From Gammaproteobacteria bacterium (GTDB lineage: Bacteria > Pseudomonadota > Gammaproteobacteria > Arenicellales > Poriferihabitantaceae): a DNA stretch of 40,152 nucleotides. The translations under genes were made by a program, and so were the position numbers. The notes beneath the pieces were generated by a model. That model saw only the letters and a list, made by a program, of their open reading frames with translations, did not search any database and was not told where the DNA came from. The DNA lies in the NCBI GenBank assembly GCA_009842505.1, contig VYFG01000020.1, positions 1-40,152 of the forward strand. Direction: 5' to 3'. Of this stretch, positions 7,072 to 15,032 are shown piece by piece. The number at the start of each line of letters is the position of its first letter. The first letter of the stretch is position 1.

Positions 7072-8532
7072 ATGACAGCCGTCTCCCTGTACACCGCGAC
7101 CCAGGTCCGGGAGCTTGACCGGGTCGCCATCGAGGAATTCGGAACCCCGGGCCTGGAACTCATGGAACGGGCGGGCAGACGCACGTTCGACCATGTCGTG
7201 CGCCGGTATCCCGGACATGTGCCGGTAGTCGTGCTGTGCGGGTCCGGCAACAACGGCGGGGACGGCTATGTGGTGGCCAGGCTGTTGCATGAGATCGGCA
7301 TGGAGGTACACATCGCTGCCACCGCCGAACCCGGAACGCCGGACACACGGGAGATGTGCCGGAGATACCTGGAAGCCGGGGGACGCCCGGCTTCCCGTGA
7401 TGGCGGCATTCTGGAGCGTGCCGCACTGGTGATCGATGCGATGCTCGGTACCGGACTGTCCAGGGCACCCGAAGGCACCTGCGCAGAATTCATCAGGGCC
7501 GTCGGTTCCTGCCGGTGTCCCGTGGTTGCCGTCGATCTTCCCTCCGGGCTGTCCGGCGATAACGGCAGGGCGTTCGATCCCTGCATACGCGCCGATCTCA
7601 CGGTGACCTTCATCGGCCGCAAACTCGGACAATACACCGCGGATGGTCCCGATCACTGCGGGGAACTGGTGTTCGACAGCCTGGGATTGGACCGGACCGT
7701 GTACCGTGAAGTGCCTGCCGCCGCCGTACTGACGCGTGCTCCCGAACTGCGGCCTCGTCCGAGTAATTCCCACAAGGGGATGTACGGCCATCTGGTGGTT
7801 GCGGGTGGGGAACCCGGCATGCTGGGCGCGGTGCTCCTCGCCGGCAGGGCGGGGCTTCGCAGCGGCGCGGGGCTGGTGACGGTGTTGAGCGTGGTGTCGA
7901 ACCTGGGCCGGGCACCGCTGGTGCAGCCGGAGCTGATGACGCGGGCCTATTCGCCGGACAGGGGGCCGGAAGAGCCATTCGCCGGTGCGGACGCGGTGGT
8001 TTTCGGTCCGGGGACCGCGGGCGGCGAGTGGAGTGCCGGCCTGTTCGGCATGCTGGCGAAGATCGGGGTGCCCATCCTTTTGGATGCGGGCGGGCTTCAT
8101 CTGCTGGCGGCCATGCCTGAGCGTAACGACAACAGGGTGCTGACTCCCCACCCGGGCGAAGCGGCGACGCTGCTGGGATGCAGGACCGGCGAGATCCAGG
8201 CCGACCGTCCCGCGGCCGCGGCCGAGATCCGGCGGCGCTACGGCGGCGTCTGTGTGCTCAAGGGTGCAGGAACGGTGATCCACGGTACCGGTACCGAAAT
8301 CTGCGACCGCGGTAATCCCGGCATGGCATCGGCGGGTACGGGCGATGTGCTGAGCGGCATCATCGGGGCGCTCCTCGCCCAGGGCCTGTCGCCGTGGGAT
8401 GCGGCCAGACAGGGCGTCTGGCTGCATGGGGCGGCGGGAGATCTGGCATGCGGCGAGGTGGGGGAACGGTCGCTGACGGCTTCGGACGTGATCGGCCACC
8501 TGCCGGCTGTACTGCAGGAGTTGACCGGATAA
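7072..8532 (+). CDS. nnr: bifunctional NAD(P)H-hydrate epimerase / dehydratase
   Basis: Repairs damaged nicotinamide cofactors: the N-terminal YjeF_N domain epimerises R- and S-NAD(P)HX, and the C-terminal domain dehydrates S-NAD(P)HX with ADP. In 486 residues, the epimerase has ELMERAG (29-35), GSGNNGGDG (57-65) and VDLPSGLSGDNG. The dehydratase, from about 240, has GHLVVAGGEPGMLGAV, a GPG turn, LTPHPGEAATLLG, VLKGAG and GNPGMASAGTGDVLSG, which contains the catalytic Asp. Length is as expected for the fused bacterial enzyme. TATAAG (7058-7063) lies only eight bases before the ATG, and no Shine-Dalgarno is visible. Confidence 0.95.
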   Translation: MTAVSLYTATQVRELDRVAIEEFGTPGLELMERAGRRTFDHVVRRYPGHVPVVVLCGSGNNGGDGYVVARLLHEIGMEVHIAATAEPGTPDTREMCRRYLEAGGRPASRDGGILERAALVIDAMLGTGLSRAPEGTCAEFIRAVGSCRCPVVAVDLPSGLSGDNGRAFDPCIRADLTVTFIGRKLGQYTADGPDHCGELVFDSLGLDRTVYREVPAAAVLTRAPELRPRPSNSHKGMYGHLVVAGGEPGMLGAVLLAGRAGLRSGAGLVTVLSVVSNLGRAPLVQPELMTRAYSPDRGPEEPFAGADAVVFGPGTAGGEWSAGLFGMLAKIGVPILLDAGGLHLLAAMPERNDNRVLTPHPGEAATLLGCRTGEIQADRPAAAAEIRRRYGGVCVLKGAGTVIHGTGTEICDRGNPGMASAGTGDVLSGIIGALLAQGLSPWDAARQGVWLHGAAGDLACGEVGERSLTASDVIGHLPAVLQELTG

Positions 8533-8699
8533 GGTCGGGATTTTCCATGCCGGCTGACTGACCGCACTCCGTTGCCCGGGAGATGTGTCCCAGGGGGCAG
8601 GCCAGACCCCCGATTTCCGTTCTCGGCAGGTTCTGGCGCAAATCCGACTTGCGCGGAATCCGCCCTGAAGGCAAAGTTCCGCCAGCCATTCAAGCCCCC

Positions 8700-9497
8700 A
8701 TGATGAACGGACTGGAAGACAGACGCGTGTTGATCACCGCCGGTGCCGGCGGGATCGGTCATGCCATTGCCCTCGAATTCGCCGCCGCCGGGAGCAGGGT
8801 CCATGTGGTGGATGTGAACGCGGATGCGGTAGAGGAGCTCCGCGCCTCGGTATCCTGGGCGGATCGGGGGGCATTTTCCTCAGGGGACGTGTCGGACGAG
8901 TCCGCCGTGGCCCTGATGATGCGGCATCAGCAGGAACGGTTCGGCGGTATCGACGTGCTGGTCAATTGTGCGGGCATCAAGGGACCCACGGGACCGGTGG
9001 AGACGCTGGAACTCGGGGACTGGCGGGAATGTCTCGCGGTCAACCTGGATGCGACATTTCTCTGCTGCAAGCATGCGGTGCCATTGCTCCTCGAGGCAAG
9101 TGATGCCAGTATCATCAATATTTCCTCCACCGCGGGCTGGCATGGCTACCCCCTGAGAACGCCCTATGCCTCGGCGAAATGGGCGGTCATCGGCCTGACC
9201 AAGTCCCTGGCGATGGAACTGGGACCGCGGGGCATCCGGGTCAATGCGATCTGTCCCGGGAGTGTGAGCGGAACCCGGATGGACCGGGTAATCACGGAGG
9301 AGGCCAGGGAGAAAGGCGTCCCCGAGGACATGATCCGGCAAAGCTATGCCCGCAACGTATCATTGCGGACATTCATTGATCCCGAGGATATCGCCCGCAC
9401 CGCGGTGTTCCTGGCTTCTGCCGGAGCGCGCCGGATCACGGGACAGGCCATTTCCGTCGACGGCCACCTGGAATCGCTGGGCGGCGTCGATGACTGA
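8700..9497 (+). CDS. short-chain dehydrogenase/reductase
   Basis: A classical SDR of 265 residues, NAD(H)- or NADP(H)-dependent. The cofactor loop is TAGAGGIG (13-20), an acidic residue at the end of beta-2 (VVDVN, D38) favours NAD(H), VNCAG (88-92) stabilises the fold, and the catalytic triad is S143, Y156 and K160 (PYASAK). C-terminal substrate loops (SGTRMDRVITEEAREKGVPE) are unremarkable. The frame is open upstream to 8583, but the ATG pair at 8700/8703 is where SDRs begin. It precedes the acyl-CoA dehydrogenase by 20 bases, so it is probably the first gene of that operon and may oxidise a hydroxy intermediate. Substrate unknown. Confidence 0.9.
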   Translation: MMNGLEDRRVLITAGAGGIGHAIALEFAAAGSRVHVVDVNADAVEELRASVSWADRGAFSSGDVSDESAVALMMRHQQERFGGIDVLVNCAGIKGPTGPVETLELGDWRECLAVNLDATFLCCKHAVPLLLEASDASIINISSTAGWHGYPLRTPYASAKWAVIGLTKSLAMELGPRGIRVNAICPGSVSGTRMDRVITEEAREKGVPEDMIRQSYARNVSLRTFIDPEDIARTAVFLASAGARRITGQAISVDGHLESLGGVDD

Positions 9498-9517
9498 CTT
9501 TACCTGGTAACGACCCT

Positions 9518-10684
9518 ATGAACTTTGATTTGAGCGAAGAACAGAACATGCTGGTGGAAACCGCCAGGCGGTTCGTGGAAGAGGAGTTGTATCCCTATGA
9601 GATGGAAGTGGAGCGAAGCGACGAGGTGCGGCCCGAGTTACGCCGGCAGATCGTCGAACGGTCCTTGGAAATCGGGCTGTACGCGGCAAACATGCCGGCG
9701 GAACTGGGCGGTGGCGGACTCGACCCCCTGTCCATGTGCCTGCTTGACCGGGAACTGGGCCGTGCCAGCATGGCGCTGCAGTACACCGTTGCCAGGCCGA
9801 GCAACATTCTGCAGGCCTGCGTGGGTGAACAGCGGGAGAAGTACCTGTTTCCCTGTATCCGGGGGGAGAAGATGGACTGCCTGGCGATGACCGAGCCGGG
9901 TGCCGGTTCCGACCTGCGTTCCATGATGTGCCGCGCCGACAGGGAAGGGGACGACTTTGTCATTAACGGCACAAAACACTTCATAAGTCACGCGGATGTA
10001 TCTGATTTTGTGATTCTTTTTGCGGCCACTGGCGTGGAGGAAACCAAGCGGGGACCGCGCAAGAAAATCACTGCGTTCCTCGTGGACATGGGGACGCCCG
10101 GATTCACCGTGCGCAAGGGATATCACAACGTTTCCCATCGCGGCTACCACAACAGCATCCTGGAATTCGACCAGTGCCGGATTCCGTTGGACCAGGTGCT
10201 CGGCGAGGTGGACCAGGGGTTCGAGGTGGCCAATGACTGGCTCGGCAACACCCGGCTCCAGGTGGCGGCCATCTGCCTTGGCCGCTGCGACCGGGCGTTC
10301 GAACTGGCGGCGTCCTATGCCGCCGAACGCAGGCAGTTCAACCAGACCATCGGCAAGTTCCAGGGGGTGGCGTTCAAGCTGGCGGACATGGAACTGCGAA
10401 GGCGTTCCGCCGAGTTCATCGTGTACGACGCCGCCTGCAAGGCGGCGGAGGACCGGATGACGGACATGGACGCGGCCCTGGCCAAGCTGGCCTCCACCGA
10501 GGCCCTTGGGTTTATATCCGACGAGGCGCTGCAGATTCACGGGGGCATGGGGCTGATGTCCGATCTGCCCCTGGAGCGGATCTGGCGGGACGCCCGGGTG
10601 GAACGCATCTGGGAAGGCACCAGCGAAATCCAGCGGATGATCATATCCCGCTCGATACTGAGACCCCTGGAGAATGTCGCCTGA
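9518..10684 (+). CDS. acyl-CoA dehydrogenase
   Basis: An FAD-dependent alpha,beta-dehydrogenase of 388 residues. It has the N-terminal helical domain, the middle domain (AMTEPGAGSDLRSM and KHFISHADVSDFV) and the C-terminal domain (RRQFNQTIGKFQ, LQIHGGMG, IWEGTSEIQR). The catalytic base is probably E366 in IWEGTSE. Electrons would go to ETF, which is not in the window. It sits with a CaiD-like hydratase and CoA ligases, so a CaiA-like role on gamma-butyrobetainyl/crotonobetainyl-CoA is plausible. A methylmercaptopropionyl-CoA dehydrogenase (DmdC) role is less likely, since DmdC proteins are nearer 600 residues. The next gene overlaps its end by 11 bases. Confidence 0.9.
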   Translation: MNFDLSEEQNMLVETARRFVEEELYPYEMEVERSDEVRPELRRQIVERSLEIGLYAANMPAELGGGGLDPLSMCLLDRELGRASMALQYTVARPSNILQACVGEQREKYLFPCIRGEKMDCLAMTEPGAGSDLRSMMCRADREGDDFVINGTKHFISHADVSDFVILFAATGVEETKRGPRKKITAFLVDMGTPGFTVRKGYHNVSHRGYHNSILEFDQCRIPLDQVLGEVDQGFEVANDWLGNTRLQVAAICLGRCDRAFELAASYAAERRQFNQTIGKFQGVAFKLADMELRRRSAEFIVYDAACKAAEDRMTDMDAALAKLASTEALGFISDEALQIHGGMGLMSDLPLERIWRDARVERIWEGTSEIQRMIISRSILRPLENVA

Positions 10685-12770
10685 ACCCGGTGCAGGTTCC
10701 ATGATCCGGCGCCTTCGCCGCTGTCTCAGTCCCGCCTCCATCGCGGTGGTCGGGGGCCGGGAGGTCGAGCGGGTGGTTTTCCAGTGCCGCAAGATGGGAT
10801 TCGGCGGCGACATCCAGGTGGTGAACCCCCGGCGTGCCGAGCTCGGGGGGCTGCCCTGTGTTCCGGACATAGACGCGCTGAGGGAGGTGCCCGACGCGGC
10901 CTTCGTGGCGATTCCCGCGGAGCCCAGCATCGAAGCCATGGAGCGGCTCTCCCGGATGGGGGCCGGCGGCGCGGTTTGCTATGCCTCCGGATTCCGGGAA
11001 GTCGGCGCGGCGGACCGCCATCAGCGCCTGCTGGCCGCCGCCGGCGACATGCCGGTGATCGGGCCGAACTGTTACGGCTTCATCAATGCCGTCAACGGCG
11101 CCGTGCTGTGGCCGGACCAGCATGGCATGGGCCGCTGTGATTCCGGGGTTGCCATCTTCTCTGCCAGCGGCAATGTCAGCATCAACATGACCATGCAGCA
11201 GCGTGGCCTGCCCCTGGCGCTGATGGTCTCCATCGGGAACCAGGCGAATGTCGGCGCCGAAGAGCTTCTGCAGGCGGTACTGGAGGACGATCGCATCACG
11301 GCGGTAGGTTTGCTGATCGAGGGGCTGCGGGATCTGCCGAAATTCGTGGAGGTGGCGGGACAGGCCGTCGAGGCGGACAAGCCGGTGGTGGCCCTGAAGC
11401 TCGGACGCTCCGCCGCCGGGGCCCACATCGCCATGAGCCACACGGCCACTCTGGCCGGGGAATCCGGCCTGTATGACGCGCTGTTCCGAAGGCTCGGGGT
11501 GGCACAGGTCCCTGACCTGGAGGCCTTTCTCGAGTCCCTCAAGCTCCTGTCGGTCTGCGGGACGCTGCGGGGCAACCGGATTGCTTCCATGAGCTGCTCC
11601 GGCGGCGAGGCCTCCATGGTCGCCGATCTTTCCGAAAGTCTCGACATCTCGTTCCCGCCGCTGGACGCGCAGCACCGGGCGGCGGTTGCCGCCACCCTGA
11701 ACGAGTATGTCAACGTGGACAACCCGCTGGACTACCACACCTTCATCTGGGGCGACAGCGCAGCCATGGAGGCCACGTTCCTCGCCATGATGCGGGGCGG
11801 ATACGACCTCACGCTGCTGGTGCTCGATTTTCCCGCCACCAACCGGTGCGATGCGACCGAATGGGAGGAGGCGGCAAGGGCGTTTGCCAGGGCCGTCGGC
11901 AACAGCGGATATCCCGGGGCAGTGGTGGTGAGCATGGGGGAAAACGTGACCGGCGAGATCATCAGGGAACTGGCCGGCCACGGCATTCCCGTGCTGATGG
12001 GCATTCCCCAGGCCCTCGGTGCCGTCGAGGCGGCATCCAGGGCGGGCAGGATACGGTTTCCCTTGCCCCGCCTGCCCTCTGTTGTCCATGGGGGTGGCGT
12101 TGCGGTGGAAGCCATGAACCCGGAAACCTGCAGCGAGGCGCACGCAAAGGGTCTGCTGGCGGAATCCGGGTTCAGGGTGCCGCGGGGATCACTGGCCGGG
12201 AGCGTGGACGACGCGGTGGCCTTGGCAGGGGAAATCGGGTTTCCCGTCGTGATGAAGATCGCCGGCGATGGGGTGGCCCACAAATCCGAGCACGGGGGGG
12301 TCAGGACCGGCATAGGCGACCCCGCTGCTGCCCGGGAGGCCGCGCAGGCATTGCTTGCGGTGAGCGAGCGGATTCTGGTGGAGGAGATGGTGCAAGGCAG
12401 CGTGGCGGAACTGATCCTGGGCGTGGCCAGGGATCCGCAGTTCGGAGACTATTTCATGATCGGCATCGGCGGAACCCTGGTGGAACTGCTTGCCGACAGT
12501 GCCATCCTGCTGCCCCCGCTTTCCGACCCGGATGTCCGTGAAGCGCTCTCGTCGCTGAAATTCGCACCGCTCCTGGAGGGCTACCGGGGTGGCCGGCCCG
12601 CGGACACCGATGCGGTCATAGATTCGGTGATGGCGCTGGAGGGCTTCGTCAATGCCCATTGCGGCCACCTCCTGGAGGTGGACATCAATCCCCTCATCGT
12701 GCATCCCCGGGGAGGCGGCACGACGGTGGCGGATGCACTGATCATTTTCGGCCAACCGGTCAATCAATGA
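10674..12770 (+). CDS. NDP-forming acyl-CoA synthetase, fused alpha-beta
   Basis: A 698-residue acetate-CoA ligase (ADP-forming) type protein. The N-terminal CoA-binding Rossmann domain begins LSPASIAVVGG (18-28). The succinyl-CoA-synthetase-like domains follow, with GPNCYGF (130-136) and the phospho-histidine loop at H256 (SHTATLAGESG). The ATP-grasp domain occupies about 480-690 (GFPVVMKIAGDGVAHKSEHG; LLEVDINPLIV near the end). It couples acyl-CoA to acid plus ATP, or the reverse. Translationally coupled to the dehydrogenase (11-base overlap); an internal ATG at 10701 is an equally good start by family alignment. The clustered CaiD suggests it may activate a betaine-type acid, but acetyl-CoA remains possible. 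Confidence 0.88.
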   Translation: MSPEPGAGSMIRRLRRCLSPASIAVVGGREVERVVFQCRKMGFGGDIQVVNPRRAELGGLPCVPDIDALREVPDAAFVAIPAEPSIEAMERLSRMGAGGAVCYASGFREVGAADRHQRLLAAAGDMPVIGPNCYGFINAVNGAVLWPDQHGMGRCDSGVAIFSASGNVSINMTMQQRGLPLALMVSIGNQANVGAEELLQAVLEDDRITAVGLLIEGLRDLPKFVEVAGQAVEADKPVVALKLGRSAAGAHIAMSHTATLAGESGLYDALFRRLGVAQVPDLEAFLESLKLLSVCGTLRGNRIASMSCSGGEASMVADLSESLDISFPPLDAQHRAAVAATLNEYVNVDNPLDYHTFIWGDSAAMEATFLAMMRGGYDLTLLVLDFPATNRCDATEWEEAARAFARAVGNSGYPGAVVVSMGENVTGEIIRELAGHGIPVLMGIPQALGAVEAASRAGRIRFPLPRLPSVVHGGGVAVEAMNPETCSEAHAKGLLAESGFRVPRGSLAGSVDDAVALAGEIGFPVVMKIAGDGVAHKSEHGGVRTGIGDPAAAREAAQALLAVSERILVEEMVQGSVAELILGVARDPQFGDYFMIGIGGTLVELLADSAILLPPLSDPDVREALSSLKFAPLLEGYRGGRPADTDAVIDSVMALEGFVNAHCGHLLEVDINPLIVHPRGGGTTVADALIIFGQPVNQ

Positions 12771-12813
12771 CCTGGGGCATACTTTCAAATATATCCTGAA
12801 CAGGCAAACAACC

Positions 12814-13596
12814 ATGGAATCACCACTCAAGATCAGCCGTGAAGGCTCCGTTCTGGAAGTCGTTCTCGACCGCCCGAAAGCCAATGCCATCGACGTGTCC
12901 ACCAGCCGGGAAATGGGCGAGGTGTTCGCGGAATTCCGCGACGACCCGGACCTTCGGGTTGCCATCATTACCGGCGGGGGAGAGAAGTTCTTCTGCGCGG
13001 GGTGGGACCTCAAGGCGGCCGCCGGCGGCGAGTCGGTGGAATCCGACTATGGCGTTGGAGGATTCGGCGGTATCCAGGAACTGCCGGATCTCAACAAGCC
13101 CGTGATTGCGGCGGTCAACGGAATCGCCTGCGGGGGCGGCTTCGAACTGGCCATATCGGCGGACATGATCATCGCATCCGAAACCGCCTCTTTCGCGTTG
13201 CCGGAAATACGCGCCGGCACGCTGGCGGATGCCGCCACCATCAAGCTGCCTCGGAGAATCCCCTATCACGTGGCCATGGACCTGCTGCTCACCGGCCGCT
13301 GGATGGATGCCGCGGAAGCACACCGGTGGGGACTCGTCAACGAGGTCACGGAACCCGGGGCGCTCATGGATCGTACGCGGGAGCTTGCCCAGCTGCTGGC
13401 CAGCGGTCCTCCCCTGGTATTCGCGGCCATCAAGGAGACGCTCCGGATGACCGAGTCCCGGACAACCCAGGAATCGTTTGACCTGTTGCGCGCATCCGCC
13501 ATCCCTACCGTGCGCACGCTGTACGACAGCGAGGACCAGCTCGAGGGTGCCCGGGCGTTCGCCGAAAAGCGCGACCCTGTCTGGAAGGGGAGATAG
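12814..13596 (+). CDS. caiD: crotonobetainyl-CoA hydratase-like enoyl-CoA hydratase
   Basis: A crotonase-fold protein of 260 residues, very close to E. coli CaiD in length and sequence. Shared stretches include LDRPKANAID, DLRVAIITG, AGWDLKAAA, NKPVIAAVNG and the terminal AFAEKRDPVWKGR. The two hydratase glutamates are kept at E111 (GGGFELAI) and E131 (ALPEIRAG). The loop after E131 (TLADAATIKLP) departs from the usual IVPDSGG, so the pocket may differ. CaiD interconverts crotonobetainyl-CoA and L-carnitinyl-CoA. Gene order after an ACAD and a CoA synthetase fits that role. It could alternatively act as an AcuH/DmdD-type hydratase on methylthioacryloyl-CoA. Confidence 0.85.
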   Translation: MESPLKISREGSVLEVVLDRPKANAIDVSTSREMGEVFAEFRDDPDLRVAIITGGGEKFFCAGWDLKAAAGGESVESDYGVGGFGGIQELPDLNKPVIAAVNGIACGGGFELAISADMIIASETASFALPEIRAGTLADAATIKLPRRIPYHVAMDLLLTGRWMDAAEAHRWGLVNEVTEPGALMDRTRELAQLLASGPPLVFAAIKETLRMTESRTTQESFDLLRASAIPTVRTLYDSEDQLEGARAFAEKRDPVWKGR

Positions 13597-13611
13597 ATCG
13601 CCCGGCAGGAG

Positions 13612-13679
13612 GGCCGCCCGCACCGGACGGGTCCGGGCGGCCGGGACCTGTTCCCCGGGTTTCCTGAGGGTTCCTCAGG
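13612..13679. terminator. paired GC-rich hairpins between convergent operons
   Basis: Two perfect inverted repeats fill the caiD/HCDH gap: GGCCGCCCG (13612-13620) with CGGGCGGCC (13634-13642), and CCTGAGG (13663-13669) with CCTCAGG (13673-13679) around a GTT loop. Neither has a U-tract on either strand. A bidirectional terminator or transcription barrier is inferred from position. Confidence 0.45.
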
Positions 13680-13684
13680 CCTCC

Positions 13685-14992
13685 TCAGGCCTGGTGCCAG
13701 TGACCGTCCACGCCGAAGAACTCACTGCCGTCCCGGCGATAGAACGTCGATTCACCGCAATCCAGCAGCCTCGAGATCATGGCCGGCGGTGCCAGGCCCA
13801 GGCTGTTCGCGGATTCGGCCAGGCGCCGGGCGCCCAGTTCGTCGATGAGTTCGAAGGGCCCCTTCTTCCAGCCGAACCCCCAGCGCATGGCCCGGTCGAC
13901 ATTGACGATGTCATCCGCGATTTCAGGCACAAGGTCCGCGCTGTAGCAGAGGGTTTCGGTCATGAGGCTGCGGACGAAGCGTCCGTTGGCGCTGTCCGCG
14001 GCGAACAGCCCCGTGAGGGACTGCTCGTTTTCGGGCAGTGCCACATTGCCTGAGGGCTGCCACTCATCTCCGGCGAGATCGAAGACTGCCATGGACTTGC
14101 TGCCGTCGTCGTGGCGGATGAGTTTGTAGAATCCGCCACCGGACTTTCTGCCGAGCTGGCCCCGGTTGTACAACCTCTGGACATTGTCGGTGAACCGGAC
14201 GAATCGCCGTCCCGCGTCACCGTCCGGCAGGTTGGCCTCCAGGTTGCGCCCGACGTTGTACATGACATCCAGTCCGATCAGGTCCACGAGTCCATAGAGC
14301 CCCGTCGCCGGCAGCCCGATGGGCGCTGACATCAATGCGTCGACGGTCCCGATATCCAGACCGTCCTCGTTCATCGCGGTTTCCGCGATATGGAGTCCGG
14401 CCAGCATCCACATGCAGCCGATGCGGTTGCCGATAAAGTTGACCGTGTCCTTCGCGTATACCACGCCCTTTCCGAGGGTGTTTCCAAGAAAATCCGCGAG
14501 GGTCCCGATCACCTCCTCCCGGGTGGCCTCCCCCGGCACCAGTTCCACCAGTTTCATGATGTGCACGGGGTTGAAGAAGTGGGTCACGGCGATATCGCGG
14601 CACAGTCGTTCCGGCATTCCCGCGTAGATGTCCCTGAGCGGGATTCCCGATGTATTGGTGGTGATGATGGCGCCGTCCCGGCGTACCGCCTCCACCCTGC
14701 TGAACATGTCCCGCTTGATGCCGACATCCTCCACGATCGCTTCGCAGATCCAGTCGCAGTCCGCCACCCTGTCCAGGTCTTGGTCAAACGAACCGGTCCG
14801 GATATTGACCAGCAGGCCGGGATCCTGCACCACCGGCGCCCGGCCACCGGAAAGTCTCTCGAGGGCGGCATTGCAGTTGGCCTCGTTCAGGTCCAGGAGC
14901 AATACCTGGCAGCCGGCGTTGGCGCATATGCCGGCGATGCCGGATCCCATGGTGCCCGATCCGAGCACAGCGACTTTTTCGATTCTGGTCAT
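13685..14992 (-). CDS. 3-hydroxyacyl-CoA dehydrogenase, two C-terminal domains, no hydratase domain
   Basis: Oxidises L-3-hydroxyacyl-CoA to 3-ketoacyl-CoA with NAD. In 435 residues, the Rossmann loop is GSGTMGSGIA (11-20), the NAD-selecting acid is D34 and the catalytic pair is H138/E150 (THFFNPVHIMKLVE). A first HCDH C-terminal domain runs from about 180 to 290 (KSGGGFYK) and a second from about 330 to 430 (WGFGWKKGPFELIDELG). This looks like the N-terminal half of a FadN-type enzyme without its crotonase half; the separate caiD may supply that. The ATG at 14992 fits the family start; an ATG at 15055 would overlap the upstream ligase. Probably co-transcribed with that ligase. Confidence 0.9.
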   Translation of the reverse strand: MTRIEKVAVLGSGTMGSGIAGICANAGCQVLLLDLNEANCNAALERLSGGRAPVVQDPGLLVNIRTGSFDQDLDRVADCDWICEAIVEDVGIKRDMFSRVEAVRRDGAIITTNTSGIPLRDIYAGMPERLCRDIAVTHFFNPVHIMKLVELVPGEATREEVIGTLADFLGNTLGKGVVYAKDTVNFIGNRIGCMWMLAGLHIAETAMNEDGLDIGTVDALMSAPIGLPATGLYGLVDLIGLDVMYNVGRNLEANLPDGDAGRRFVRFTDNVQRLYNRGQLGRKSGGGFYKLIRHDDGSKSMAVFDLAGDEWQPSGNVALPENEQSLTGLFAADSANGRFVRSLMTETLCYSADLVPEIADDIVNVDRAMRWGFGWKKGPFELIDELGARRLAESANSLGLAPPAMISRLLDCGESTFYRRDGSEFFGVDGHWHQA

Positions 14993-15032
14993 GACGATAG
15001 GAAAATAGGGTGTTGGAGTGGAATGTGCGCGA

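Noticed and set aside
9518..10684. Calling the acyl-CoA dehydrogenase DmdC
   Set aside because: At 388 residues it has the ordinary ACAD length, whereas DmdC proteins are much longer, so the name was not used.
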